NCBI GenBank assembly: GCA_003427395.1 | Contig: BFEA01000012.1 | Span: forward strand, 4,263,979-4,327,978 | Reading direction: 5' to 3' | DNA: 64,000 nt | From: Chara braunii | Lineage: Eukaryota > Streptophyta > Charophyceae > Charales > Characeae | Shown here: in pieces, positions 19,948-32,600 of the stretch | How positions within the stretch are numbered: the first letter of the stretch is position 1 | How the letters are laid out: each line of letters starts with the position of its first letter | Position numbers and translations under genes: made by a program | The notes under the pieces: model-generated | Database searches by the model: none | The model's input: the letters and a program-made list of their open reading frames with translations, nothing else | What the model was told of the DNA's origin: nothing

Positions 19948-21639
19948 CTGCCCTGTTTTTTTTGCAAGAGACAGAAAATAAGTTTTGTTTAAAGTCTAAG
20001 TACACCATGCGAGGCACGACTGAGTCTATGGTCTACGCTGACTGAATGGTTGACAAGAGCAGAGACTCAGAGAGTGTATGGGCGCGTAGACTTAAGGCGC
20101 GTGTGATCTGTTTTGTCTTTGATGATTGTGAAAGTCGGCATAGTCGCCGACCAGAATTTTGATTTATGATTAAAGCAGGATTGAAAAGATTTTGCCTCGT
20201 GATTGGTGTACTTGACGGTGACTTGTGCGTACGTACGAAGGATGATGTCGACGGCGGCATGGTTCGGTATAGTCGCGAGGTGGACGCGAAAGGTTAACGG
20301 TCGTGAGTTCTGTTGATAGGCCGATCTGAGGGTTTGAAACGTTTCGGTAGATCTGCGTGTTGTGCACTGGCAGTATCCATTTATTTAGGTTGCTTTTAAT
20401 AGTAGACCCAGCCTTGGACCTAGTACTATTGGTTACGATGTTGGACTCTCATATGAGAGATTCTGGGATCGAGATCGAGAGGCGACGACGTGGGATATCA
20501 GAATGGCACGGAGAGACCGAAAGGTTGAAGGCCAAACGGGGCTCTCCCCGTTGGTTTCGTCGTCGACAGAGTTAGAACAATGCTAACATTCTCTTTTTCC
20601 TCGGCCGTCATATTCTGACGATTAAAAAGTTCTAAATACTTTTATTATTTATTGTGTTATTATTATTATTTTGCTCCGGCGCTCCTTGACTTAGGCGCGA
20701 CGCTGGATTTGGAGGTCGTTGCGACGGTCGAGGGCCTTGAGCACGAGCCTCTCTTTCGTTGACCTTCGGGTTTCTGCGTGTTCGGGATGCTCGCAAAATT
20801 CACTTATTCCCCCGTCTTGAAGCGTGGACCGAGGAGTTCAGCGTGCATGCGACCAGGAGAGAGAGAACAATCCACAAGGTGGAAAAGGAAACCTGGGTGG
20901 TGCGGACCTTTGCAGGTGTACCGCCCTCCAGTCGTAAATCGGCCGCGAAGTTTAAGTATGTGTATGCCCGCGAGGACCCGAGAGGGGGTAAGCAGTGCCC
21001 AGAAGGAGTGGTCCGGGGCACTGTGGAAAGGCCACTGCAGCAGCCCATCTGTGGAACCCCTCTCCACGTCGATCACAAAAGTTCTCTTTTGAAAAATTGC
21101 TATTACCGCCAGTGGCCGCATCGAGCCCAGTCCACAAAGGCCCACGCTAAGCGTCACGGTTGCAAAAGGCCACGTTGCGACCGACTGCCTGTGTGAGAGC
21201 TGGTTGTTCGAGGTCGAGGTGGTAGTGAACTCCGCCTGGACAGAACGAGAGGGGGAGGCTGGGACGGAGCCAGCCCGTGCAAATCGTTCGTCGAGCTTGG
21301 GCATAGGCGGCGAGAGACTACTAGAGCCAACCTGTAACAGTTCTGAAGTTTCCCTCAGGATCGCTGGAGCTATTGAACAGTTACCCGTCCGCAGTGTGGC
21401 CTGTCGCCGACAGAGTATGGCGTGGGCATCGAAGGGACGAGAGGAACGACTACGAAGACAAGGTGTGACTGCGCACAATAAGAAGGTTGTGTCTAGGCGC
21501 ATACGGGAAGTAGAGGGCAACGAAAAATACTGTGGCGGAGGACCAGAGAAACAGATGAGGAGTCGGAATGAATGAACCTAGGCGGGATCCGCGCCCAGGT
21601 GCATTCGGAAGTGAGGATGAAGATGGCGGAGTTGAACGG

Positions 21640-22400
21640 GGGCATGACGGGAAGAGAATTCGAGTTCTCACCCGATTCTTGACGAAATCGGGTGAACCGA
21701 AGTTGGAAGTTGGGGGTTTCAGGGCGGGCGACCCAGGATTTGTGACCGAGTTACTGTGAAAGTTAGTGTACGCGTAGGTTAGTAAGGAAAGATGTGCGCT
21801 AAGGCAACGGGATTATGATTATGATGAGAGGGAAGATTGCTTAGTTCAACCGTTTCTTGATAGAAACGGGCGAACTAAGATTCGTTTCGGGGGTTTTCGT
21901 GACAAACGAGTCTGATAATGAAGTTAACTTTAGAGGAAAACGACTAAGGTAGGAGCTACGACGAAAACGACGTGCACGAAGATGAAGAAGTGAGAGATTA
22001 TGGCTGGAGTATGAATCAAGATTTTGCTCAATCCTTCATGAAATTGAGCGAGCAAAAAAAAGAAAGATATGGGTTTTCGATCATTATGAATTGAATGGCG
22101 GAGTCAACTTGAGTATTGGGTTAGTAGAATAGAGAGTAAATAGAAAATTGGGCTGCGCAAGGCTATCGGAGAGGATGCACATGGTCGGACGAAAAGGAAA
22201 TAACCCGTCCGTTTCTCGACGAGATCGGGTGAGGAAAGTCGTTGAACAAAAGTTTTGGGTTGCTGTCAGTTGGACGGTAGCATCGGTTCTGACTAAGAAG
22301 CAACAGTTTTGTCGGCATAACTATCAGGTGCTGCGCCCGGGAATGGTTTAAAGAAGTAATGAATCTTTTCAATTTTTGTGAAAGATTCATACGGATTTTA
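21640..22400 (+). repeat. CR tandem stem-loop array (copy B1)
   Basis: About five units of 110-190 bp. Each has a self-complementary core such as CCCGATTCTTGACGAAATCGGG, CCGTTTCTTGATAGAAACGG, CTCAATCCTTCATGAAATTGAG or GAATCTTTTCAATTTTTGTGAAAGATTC-like arms, then a TTTTCG-GA-ACGA tract and a GTTAGTA-AGA tract. The arms vary in concert while the layout stays. Non-coding. Confidence 0.65.
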
Positions 22401-23180
22401 CTATCCTATCGATGGAAGTGGTATCGGGCCACCTGCGAGATTGGAGATCTACTTGTTTGTGTAGCCCAATACGTGCGGCCTTCTGCACAAGTGAATCTCC
22501 CCAACTTCCAGTAGAAGGGACAAATTGTCGAATCGAGGCCCCGCTACTGCATAGGTTGGTAGTCCTGCGGGTGCTAACTCGGTCCAGCCTGCTTCTGCTC
22601 GTAGCTGTGGTTGATGGAGTTATGCTCAATACTATTTTAAACCCGGTTGGTAGGTTGGCCAGATGCATGCAAGGTTTGGGAAGGAGAGGCCGGGCTTATT
22701 GTAGACAGAACAGATGTATCGAAAGTTGACATGCTATGCCAGATTGCGCGTCAACAAGGAATAACAAGGAATAATGAAGGTCTGAGTGAGTCAGTTTTGT
22801 TTTTGGCAGGATGGACTGGCCACGCATGAAAAGAGTGGTGGACTAAAGGGAGAGGGTAAGAATCATTATGGTACTTGGCTGTGTTTCAGCGGAAGGTTCA
22901 TCCGGTCACATACAACAGGTAAGGGCGCCGTAGAGGTTGGAGTCTCACTGATTGCGAGTGTGGCCGTGCCTAATAGTATTGTTGTCTGTTCATACCAACA
23001 CTGCGTTCTGATAGGAAATAAGAGGATTGTACGAAGAGGACAAAAAAAAAAAAAAAAGGAGTTCAAGAGGGAGTGAGCCGACGGTGCAAGGAAGGGGACT
23101 CTTTGCTTCGAGTTTGGAGGATCGTCAGGAGGGTTAACTGTTGGCAATCGACTTCAGTTTGAACAGACTGCTGCGCATTC
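22401..23180. other. CR internal sequence, poorly conserved part
   Basis: Short shared motifs with the matching parts of other copies (GAAGATTCAT-CGGATTTT, GATGGAAGT at about 22386-22420; compare 58645-58690 and 58945-58970). Otherwise no ORF or RNA gene. A run of A at 23042-23057. Confidence 0.45.
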
Positions 23181-23694
23181 TGGCTGCCATTGCGGGGCCC
23201 TCGGGCGTATCCAGATATCAAGGCCCTCTCCTGGGAGTTGAGTTTGTCCCCGTCCTGTATCTCGAGAGTCTGAAACCCCTACTTTTGCCCTTCTTACTCT
23301 AAGGCTAATCGAGTTATGAGAGGAAGGCGGTATTGCAACCCGTAGGACTGCAACAAGACTTTGTGGGAGTCAGTCCACCGATTGCGGGAGCTCTGCCGGA
23401 ACTCAGGAGGAGTTGTAGAGGCAGGGAACTGAAAGGTAACCATCAATTTCTTTCTATAAACCCTGTTATAACCCCTAACTGTTTTCATGACTATGTTTTG
23501 ACTGAGTATACTGAGTGCACCCCTACTTTAAATTTTACGTTTGACTTTCATGACAAACCAGACATAATTAAAGGAATGATTGTGCAAGCTGCAATTTCAG
23601 TTTTTGTTTGTCTGACTGAAAGCAGATTGTGAGATTGCATCTGGGGGAAAGGTGGGGGGAAGACAGTTTTGCTTGTGTTTGACTAGGTCAACCA

Positions 23695-24165
23695 AAGACT
23701 GGGAGAGTCTCCATAAGATTGGAGGACCCAGCGCTATGTTTATTTTTGATTGCCTAAAGGACCAGACAGGTTCCCATAAGATTGGGTGGTCTGATTGCTT
23801 TGACTTGCAAGGGTTGTCCGTGCTTGATTTTCAAGGACCAAACATTTTTCCATAAGATTGGATGGTTTGGTCGCCTTGTTTTCTTTGGGGTTTCTTATGC
23901 TTTGTTAGTTTCTGAAGGGGAGTTAGGCACGTTCCATAAGATTGGATAACCCTAACTCTCTTTTGTTTCATTTCCGAGGAAGAAATTCAGGCAAAGGACT
24001 GGACAGGTTCCCATAAGATTGGGTGGTCTGGTCTGGAGCCACGTACATGCTGGAACAAAAATGCTAAATTTGTTTATATCTTATATTACTTACTTATGAA
24101 CAGGCTATTCAGACATTTTTCTATAAAATTGGATGGTCATACTATAACTTATCACCCACTAAAAG
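23695..24165 (+). repeat. CR short-hairpin array (copy B1, six units)
   Basis: Six spaced units each read outer arm, inner CCA, TAAGAT, TGG, outer arm. Examples: CTGGG..CCATAAGATTGG..CCCAG; CAGAC..GTCTG; GACCAAAC..GTTTGGTC; GTTAGG..CCTAAC. Arms change in both halves so that pairing is kept. Units lie about 70-80 bp apart in otherwise unrelated sequence. Confidence 0.85.
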
Positions 24166-24279
24166 AGTATGAATTAAGAATAAAAATTCTGGTAAGAAGG
24201 GACAGGCTGAATCTTGATCTAAGATGCACAAGTGGTTAACGACCTACTGAAATTTTAAAATGAAAGATTCTGAAGTCTG

Positions 24280-24690
24280 TTAGCAGAGGTATGAAATCGG
24301 TGAAATGGCATTAAGACACTTCATGTCATTTCAGGAGATTCAGGTGGTTTGAAAGTCAGATTTTATGTTTATTTTTCGTTTTGTTTTTTTTTTCGCCTAT
24401 TTTTGTTTTGGTTCAACCATCAATGTTGTTGTGTGCCACTTGAGGTCATTTCAGGAGTTTCGGGAGGAGCCTGAAACCTCTGAAATGACCTGAAGTGGCT
24501 GAAGCTTCTGAAAGCGGTTTCAGATCTCCTATCCAAATTTTTGGATTGGGGCATATTAAACTTTTTTCAGACTTTCAGCCACTTCAAGTCATTTCAGGAG
24601 TTTCGGGTGGGGAGACCTGAAATCACTGAAATGACCTGAAGCGGCTGAAGCTTCTGAAAGTGGTTTCAGGTCCTTCGTTTTTTGAGAGCC
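24280..24690. repeat. CTGAAA self-complementary satellite, partial units
   Basis: Two to three copies of the CAGCCACTTCA..TCATTTCAGGAG / CTGAAATGACCTGAAG..GGCTGAAG arrangement, the same unit that forms the main array at 28405-29652. Confidence 0.8.
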
Positions 24691-24700
24691 TGTTCTCTCT

Positions 24701-25198
24701 CTCTGTGATCATGATTGACGTCTGATTGTAACCGCCTAGCGGTCCTGGTCCCTCTGTCGCCTCGAGTTGGCCTCTGGGCCGCTTTCCACAGGCTCAGTCG
24801 GCAGGTGGTCCCTCCGCCACTGGTCCAACCCGTGCCAACACAGAGTCTTCGCTGCGCTCATTTCGCTCTGCCCCCCGAGTGCCTGTCTAGGTAAGCATGT
24901 TCTCATTCTGTAGTATCGGTGGAGGTCTCCACCTCATGGTACTTGATTGTTACTTGGACCTCAGTCATGACGTTGTCTCACCGACACCTCCGCTTGGCTT
25001 TGTCTTTTGCTTCAGTCACGACTGTCTGCAGTTTCTGATCCGCTCTCATCTCTTCCTCCCTAGCCCCCTCGAAGTTGATCATTAACTTGACCTTTTCTCC
25101 CCCGTCATAGTTGAGCATCGAGGTAATCCACGGTCCCTGCCTTGACATCGGTCTCCAACGCGTTATGAGGTTTCAATAGTCTGACCTATACTAGCCGT
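24701..25198. other. Unassigned GC-rich spacer between opposed CR fragments
   Basis: No domain-bearing ORF. Ends ...AGCCGTTG at the CR terminus, a flank also seen next to copies D (GCCATTG) and F (AGCCGTTG). This is either target preference or an extra element end. Confidence 0.35.
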
Positions 25199-25797
25199 TG
25201 CCGAGCGCATCGGTCCGGCACCACACAAAACGGGGCGGGACCCTCCCGGTCGCGTCACACAGGAGTTGGTCTTATCCTCGTTGTGAATACATAATGGAGC
25301 TTCCACAAGCCGCTACGGCCGAGTGCGCCAGCCATACCTCTCGCTAACCCCTATGACAGGATAAGACCTATGCAAGGCGCGACTTACCTCCACCTTACAG
25401 GAGTTGTCACCTCTCTTTCATGGGCGTATCCCCACCGAGCTACCAGTCCACGGTACGAAAGCTAATTAGTTGCAATCGCAAAGGTGGACCATCCGATGGC
25501 GTTTCTCGTACGTTGTAGCATAGGGGGTACGCACGGTTTTACTTCTCTATCGGACCTGCACGCAAACCGACATCTTGGGGGGCTGAGGTCCCAAGCGCGA
25601 CTCGTCGTTGGTCGACTAGAACGCATCCCACAAACAACGCGTACTCCACTCTAAAAAACATAAAAATAAAAGCACACACACATACGCAGACATAAAAAGA
25701 CACAGAACAAGCAACGTGACAACACTCTTAGTCCCTTAGTAACCATCTCATAACTCTCCGACGTGGAAATCAGATAGGCGTCGCGCGCGAGACTTAG

Positions 25798-25804
25798 TAT
25801 AAAA
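25798..25804 (+). promoter_or_regulatory. CR TATA box (copy B2)
   Basis: TATAAAA in the GCGCGCGAGACTTAG - TATAAAA - TCGCGCGGGCG context. Confidence 0.55.
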
Positions 25805-25923
25805 TCGCGCGGGCGAGGGTCTCCCCATATCGACTAGCAATGCATGAATACGTAAGCAATCGTAATGGCGTACTATGTAGTATCCATAATCAAGCGGTCC
25901 CTTGTGGATCCAAGTACCGCTTA

Positions 25924-25939
25924 TGACACTCAAGTGTCA
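25924..25939. promoter_or_regulatory. CR 16-nt inverted repeat (copy B2)
   Basis: TGACACTCAAGTGTCA, identical to copy A. Confidence 0.65.
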
Positions 25940-26274
25940 GACTCGAAGTATCGTGAAGGTCTACACCTTCACGATATTGCACGGATGAAGGAATAGTTGT
26001 GCGACCACCGCGGCACCTCCGGTTTTTAGGCTAAGTGTCCCGGTAGGTAGGGCAAATAGGCTTTGCGCGGGGGGAGATCCCTATCATGCAGAGTCGAGGA
26101 CCTGGGATGTCATAGACAAGGACCTCGAATCAAGGCCCAGGACCAACGTCCGACTAAAAAATCTTTAAGAAGCATACAACAAATAGGGTTTTTTTTTTTC
26201 CTTTCTCAATCTCAACCTCAATTAAACTCTTAAGTGTAGGCCCCTCAGGCCATGTGAACACCCAATATAGGTTC

Positions 26275-26324
26275 ATATATATATATATATATGCCTATGG
26301 TTTACCGGGCAGTTCTGTTTGTGA

Positions 26325-26365
<41 letters not shown>
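26275..26365. repeat. AT microsatellite interrupted by a 32-nt shared motif
   Basis: (AT)n on both sides of 26301-26332. The 32 nt begin TTTACCGGGCAGTTCT and match the minus strand at 42290-42259, near the hammerhead ribozyme, with one mismatch. Other CR copies lack it here. Confidence 0.75.
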
Positions 26366-26370
<5 letters not shown>

Positions 26371-27029
26371 AAGGGAATAAGTATGTGACGATCACTTCTC
26401 ACAATCACAACGGGGACTTCTCACAGCCATATATATGTCTGTGATTGCAGACAGTTAAATCCAAAATCCGAACTACAGAACATACCTGCAATCACATCAA
26501 AGAGTCAACAAAAAGTCCACGCACTACAGAGAGTCAACTTCAACCAATCTCTATACTCATACCCCTCGCTTTAGTCATGCAAGCCCCAACCTTCCATAAT
26601 TAAATACTTAGTACCTTTGTTAAATGGCCATTCAATAAAAGTCCGGGTGAAAATCTTAATAAAACAAAAAAAATCACCAGGGCTAAAGCCTTTTTAGGTT
26701 GAGTATTGAGAATGAATTGGAGTTGAGTCGTAAACCAACGAATCGGCAACCGACTTGTTATCAGTGATAACAGAAGGTGATCCTTATAGGATCAAGCTGA
26801 ATCTAGTCTTGATTTCGAATCAAACGTTTAAGAGGACCTGTAACACAAGACAAACAAATCCCCAAGCTAAATCTATGATTCCAAATCGAGAGTAATCTTC
26901 ATATCACGATTTCACAAAGGATCATTCTACTTAATTAATCTTGAGTCTACCCCTAAGTCAGTCCCTAATGAAAAGGTAGACCTTTAACAGAATCTTCTCT
27001 ATACAGAATGGATTGTCTAATCTAACTCC

Positions 27030-27850
27030 TCTAAACTAATAAAATTTCGGTAGCGCTTCTTGTAGGAAAAGTGTCTTTCCATAATTTATAATAACTCAAA
27101 TATGAAAACAAAATTCAAACTCTAATTCTGGAAAGCCAAATTTTGTTTAATTCCCTGACTTAGTAAAAATTTGGGCATCATCTCCTTTAGAAAGGTAAAC
27201 TTATTAGATTTATACGAAGTCAGATAGAAACTCAAAAGTTATACTTGATTTCGATTTCAAGACAAAATTTAACTAACTCGTTAGATTTGTAGAAATTTTG
27301 GCAACACTTCCTGTAGAGAAAGTGTTATTCCAAGATTTATACAGAGCTCGGTTCAGAATCTACGAAATGACTTTGACTTCTCAATGTCCAATTTTGTCAA
27401 ACTCCCTGAATTAGTAAAAAAAAATTTGAGTAGCAGCTCCTTTAGAAAGGTAAACTTCCCAGATTTATACTAAGTCGGATAGGAACTCAAAAGTTAGACT
27501 TCAGTTCGACTTCAAGATAAAATTAAAAGACAAAATTTAACTAACTCCTTAGATTTGTAGAAATTTCGGCAGTGCTTCCCGTAGAGAAAGTGTTATTCCA
27601 AGATTTATACAAAGCTAAGTTCAGAATTTACAAAATGACTTTGACTTCTCAAGGTCCAATTTTGTTTAACTCTCCGAATGAGCAAAAATTTGGGCAGCAT
27701 TCCCTTTAGAAAAGAAGGCTTTCCATATTTTTATTGTGCCAAAAAGTCAGAAAAACTGGACCTTGGAAAAGACAAAATATGACTAACTCCTTGGTTTTGT
27801 AGAAATTTCGGCAGCGCTTCCCGTAGAGAAAAAGGCTTACCAAGGTTTAT
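27030..27850 (-). repeat. CR 120-bp tandem array (copy B2)
   Basis: About seven alternating units. On the plus strand each reads a variant of AGAAATTTCGGCAGCGCTTCC followed by GTAGAGAAAGTG and ATTTATAC, spaced by ACTAACTCCTTAG-type or AACTCCCTGA-type half units. Non-coding. Confidence 0.8.
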
Positions 27851-28404
27851 ACAAGATCAAGTATTAATAAATGATCCTAGAAAATGCAGGAATCGACCTA
27901 AGTAAAAATAAACTTAGCTCATAAAATGCAGGAATTGAAACTAACTCCTACGACTCTAGCACGTGGCGAGCAACTAAAGCAACTACCTATCAAACAAAAA
28001 CTCAGACTAAGTAGTAACCTCACTCAGTCACATGCAGGTCAAAACCACGAAGGTAAGTACTCTCACCAGCCCAAAGGTCAACCTTATCAAACAATAGTTC
28101 ATGATCTTTCAATGATTTATTCCTTTATACCCAGCTTACATAAGGCATAAAGTTAGACCACCTAATCTTATGGGAACCTATCTAGCTTGGCCATAGAATA
28201 TACACAAACACAGAGCACTACAATTTTTTTCTTTTTTGGGCATATCACTAGGTTAGCCAGCCTAGTCGCCCTGGACCATTTAAGTATCAAAGTTATATAT
28301 AAATGTCTGCACTTTGTTTTTTAAGGCAACATATGACTGAACCGGTCATCTTAGGAGAGAAAGTTAATAACTCGTAATATTTCCAAGTCCTTTTTCAGCC
28401 CCCC

Positions 28405-29652
28405 ATACTATACCCATCCAAGCATTTGAACGGGGGAACCTGAAACCACTTTCAGAAGCTTCAACCACTTCAGATTATTTCAGAGGTTTGAGGTCTCTCC
28501 ATCTGGAACTCCTGAAATGATATGAAGTGGCTGAAAATCAGAAAGCAGTTTCAGATCCCCCCATCCAAACATTTGGACGGGGGAACCTGAAACCTGTTTC
28601 AGAAGCTTCAGCCACTTCAAATCATTTCAGAGGTTTTAGGTCTCCCCACCCTAAACTCCTGAAATTATCCGAAGCCGCTGAAAATCTGAAAATGGTTTCA
28701 GATGCCCCCATCCAAGCATTTGGATGGGAGGACCTGAAAGTACTTTCAGAAGTTTCAGCCACTTCAGATCATTTCATAGGTTTCAGGTCCCTCCATATGA
28801 AACTCCTGAAATAATATGAAGTGGCTGAAGCTTCTAAAAGTGGTTTCATGTCCCCCCATCCAAGCATTTGGACGGGGGGATCTGAAACTGTTTTCAGAAG
28901 CTTCCGCCACTTCATATCATTTCAGAGGTTTCATGTCACCCCACCTGAAACTCCTGAATGGAGAGAAGGTTATCCATCTGAAACTCCTGAAATGATCTGA
29001 AGTGGCTGAAAATATGAAAGCAGTTTCAAGTCCCCCCATCCAAGCATTTGGACGGGGGGACCTGAAACCTCTTTCAAAAGCTTCAGCCACTTCAAATCAT
29101 TTCAGAGGTTTCAGGCCTCCCCACCCGAAACTCCTGAAATGATTTGAAGTTGCTGAAAATCTGAAAGCGGTTTCAGATACCCGCATCCAAGCATTTGGAT
29201 GGGGGGACCTGAAACCACTTTTAGAAGCTTCAGCCACTTCATATCATTTCAGAGGTTTCAGATCTCTCCATCTAAAACTCCTGAAATAATATGAAGTGGC
29301 TGAAGCTTCTGAAAGCGGTTTCATGTCCCGCCATCCAAGCATTTGGACGAGGGGGACCTGACATTGTTTTCAGAAGCTTCAGCCACTTCATATCATTTCA
29401 GAGGTTATAGGTCTCCCCACCTGAAACTCCTGAAATGATCTGAAGTGGCTGAAAATGTGAAAGCGGTTTCAGATGTCCCCATCCAACCATTTGGATAAGG
29501 GGACCTGAAACTATTTTCAGAAGCTTCAGCCACTTCTAATCATTTCAGATGTTTCAGGTCTCTCTATCTGAAACTCCTGAAACGATATGAAGTGGCTGAA
29601 GCTTCTAAAAGCAGTTTCAGGTCCCCCCATCCAAGCATTTGAACGGGGGGAG
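28405..29652. repeat. CTGAAA self-complementary satellite array
   Basis: About eight and a half units of 146-155 bp (one of 180), marked by nine copies of CCATCCAAGCATTTGGACGG. Each unit is mostly two hairpins. One is CCCC-ATCCAA-GCA-TTTGGA(C/T)GGGG. The other is a long fold pairing CTTCAGCCACTTCA..TCATTTCAG with CTGAAATGAT..TGAAGTGGCTGAAG. The ORFs across it (for example 28527-28814) are repeat translations, not genes. Confidence 0.9.
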
Positions 29653-32600
29653 AGGTTTTTCAGCCATGTGCTTGGTTGAGAGGGGATCCTTTCTTCTTTC
29701 GTCCTTGTCGCAATGGGAATGCGCATTCGTCTTCTCGATTCGTGTCTAGCGACTCAACTTTCTTGAATAAGCGCATGAGGAAAGGACTTGCATGCATGCT
29801 CTGAGCACTCCATGCTCAATCAACGTGACAACGCTCTAGCCATTACGTGTGTGTGAGGGAGAGGGACTAAGGAAGAGCAGGTCGAAATCTAGCACATGAG
29901 AGGGGATGGAGTTCATTTTTACTGCTAACGTTTTGAATAATCACGTGGAACGTGTCTCTCCGCCTCAGGAGTAATGAAGTCGACAGTGAAAACTCTACGC
30001 TGAGCCTATGCAAGGCAACCCAAGTGGCGGGTCGGAGTCTACTAGGCAGATGCAGTCAAGAGACACGCGTCACATATAGGGAGGGAGACTAGGTTTAAAA
30101 AGACTCGACGGGCGCTACTCCGCTGATGCATATATCATGCCCCGACGATGATCTTTTGGGTCATCTTCACCATAAACAGGATCTACTAGCGCATGGAACT
30201 ATTACTATCGCCATATTTTAGTTTTTTTTGAACAGGTGGATGAAAAAAACTTTGCGCACGTGCTTTGTGTATTTTGTATCTGACTGGTTTGGCATTGCAC
30301 TATTTGCTGTACACTCTGAAAGTTGTATGTGAAGAGAAACCAGTGAGGGAGTGTGTGTGAGTACGCAGTACTCACGAAGAGAGAATTGAAATTTGCGCAA
30401 AAAATCTGTGAAACCTACACAAGTGCTCTCGTTAGGTACCTTATATTCCCCTGTCGAGGGTTATCTGAACGACACTCGAACAAGATGTCTGCGCAGATAA
30501 CATGGACAATTGTATCCCAGTTCTACGATGTGCCGTTTGGTCTCGAACATGTCACCACTCATCAAGCCGAGATGAGAGTTGACAGTGATGCAAGTCACTA
30601 GTTGGTGAAAAATTGTTTTCTCTTTTACGAGATGCACTAGGTACGGTAATAACACAAGTTGTTGATAACCCCCAAGTGATCTGAGAAGTCAAAACTGACA
30701 TTGGGCGTTTGATATGAAGATGATTCCGCTAAGGTAGGCGGCTTGACCTTGTGCAATTAACTAGAGTTGCCTGCCCCTATCTATGCAAAGAGTATGACCC
30801 TACTATGACCTTGAGCTACAACAATTATGAACACAACATCTTAGATGTCGACAAGGGAGGAATCACTTACTAGCTCAAACTCGTAAAAAAAAGGATAATG
30901 TGTGTCAAATTAGCTAACGACATCACGAAATCAAAGGGAGATTCACGATTCGATTATTGTTATTATTATCTAAGCATGTTTGCTACCCAGATGATGCAGT
31001 CTTGTCGGTTGTTGATAATGCAATGAGAGGGGAGACAACGCTACGCTCGACAAAAGATGCGTTTGGTTCTCACTATGTGATTCGGTAGATGGATCTATGT
31101 TTTTTACGCTGTATGCATAAGTATGACAAAGGGGGACTGAAGTCATAAGAGTGGTCAGTCTCAACTTACCTCTTTGGAGGATATGTAACACCTATGAAAG
31201 AAACTCGTACAATTATATGAGCGTGTGATCTTACGAGTCTACAAATACTCATATGATCGCATGATTGTGCAACCGGATGAGCTCGCGGGCACTCAAGCGG
31301 ATGACTATGCGGTCTATAGATACTTGTGTGACTGCATGAGTGTGGGATCATACTAGCCTATGAATACTAGAATACAAGTGTCGGGGTGACTGTGATCTTT
31401 CAAGACCCAGTGTCACCGCAGTAGTCTATAAAATCCTGTGTAAACCTGTGAGCGCGCGTTTGAGCCTACAGGCAAGGCTGTTAACTTAATCCGTCATTCT
31501 GGCTGTCTCTAGACGTGTGATTGAGATCAATCTTCTGTGAGTGCCGGATATGAGTAATGAGTCGTAGGGGAAGGAAACGATAGTTAAGAAAAATTATTTA
31601 TCTAATCGTTAAGTTTCTACTTTATGGGGTTTAATATTAGTTGCAATTAATGCTTCGAACACTGAAAGAAATTGATTAGTTTGCCTATGACGGTGATACA
31701 CTATCTATTACGTGGCACTGTATGTTGGGCACTAGCCAAAGACAAAGAAACCTTTATAGCCTTCGATGTTAAAAGGTTTCACGGCTCGGATAAGATTGTG
31801 TAAAGTATTTTGCCTTCCTTTCCGATCGTATTCTTGAGCGTTCTTAAGACCTTTGAGAAGTACGATTCGGTGAAACTTAAGGATGGTCACATAAATGTCA
31901 GGAAACCCCATGAAATGAGGGCCATGAGCACTCCCAATTTCCCCTAGCTACAAATGAGCGTTTTGTTGCCTAGAAACTGAAGAGGGTGCGCCGTTGGTCT
32001 GAAGCGCTTGTTGCCTAGAAACTGAGGTGGTTTTACCTTCGGTCTCCCTCTGGCCCGCTCTACTAGCGTTTTTCGTTACCTGGGGGCAGGATTGCATTAC
32101 CCGTCGTGATCTGATCAGAAGGGGACAAAAATTATATGTATGAAGTCATCGATTCCTAGGTCCCATATCAAAAGCACTAGTGAGAAAACGTAATCAAGAC
32201 TACGATGTTGGGTATGAGCACCTTTCCTCACCTGACTCCAAAAACATGTAAAACGCTCAGAGTAACTTCTCTTTGTATAAGTCTAGCCTAGTGTTGGAAG
32301 CTCAACCGATGAGTGGTAACTAGGCGCTTGATCCAAAACAACCTGAAAGGCTGAGAGATATTCAGCATACAATCTTCCACCTCTAATAAGCAAGCTACAC
32401 CCGGGTTGCCTAAGCTTAGAATTTTCGCACTACCTACTGAGTATTCCGACTGCGGCCACTTCATGAGTGAGCAGAATAGTACTCTGAATTTTCAAGAAAC
32501 TCATCACAAGTTGTTACCCTGAGGAATCAACTCTAGTAGTTATCGGATGGTTTGGGTGGATAGCAGGGTTGTTGAATAAAAATCGAATTGTTGTAATTGT

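Larger units (their letters stand above)
19919..24700 (+). mobile_element. CR composite element, copy B1 (left and middle parts)
   Basis: Starts TGTCGGTGCTA at 19919 followed by the left-end hairpin (19930-19947). It contains an AT-rich TTATTATTATT block (20640-20670), the tandem stem-loop array (21640-22340), the GCCATTGCGGGGCCC block (23187), the short-hairpin array (23695-24165), and then two partial units of the CTGAAA satellite (24280-24690). The 120-bp array and promoter end are missing. An inverted CR fragment starts at 25199. No ORF is shared with the other copies. Confidence 0.65.
25199..28395 (-). mobile_element. CR composite element, copy B2 (right half, inverted)
   Basis: Starts at the CR right terminus (TGCCGAGCGCATCGGTCCGG). 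It holds the TATA box (25798-25804), inverted repeat (25924-25939), an AT dinucleotide tract with an embedded 32-nt motif (26301-26332), the 120-bp array (about 27030-27850) and remnants of the short-hairpin array (28130-28330). It ends at the satellite. No conserved ORF. Confidence 0.75.

Noticed and set aside
20804-21520. 238-residue minus ORF
   Set aside because: It lies inside CR copy B1, has no domain and is not open in copies C or E.
23695-24165. Regularly spaced short repeats resembling a CRISPR array
   Set aside because: The DNA is eukaryotic, spacing is irregular, the repeated part is only a short loop with variable arms, and no cas-like gene is present.
28527-28814. 95-residue open frame in the satellite
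   Set aside because: It is a translation of the self-complementary repeat; similar peptides recur in each unit.
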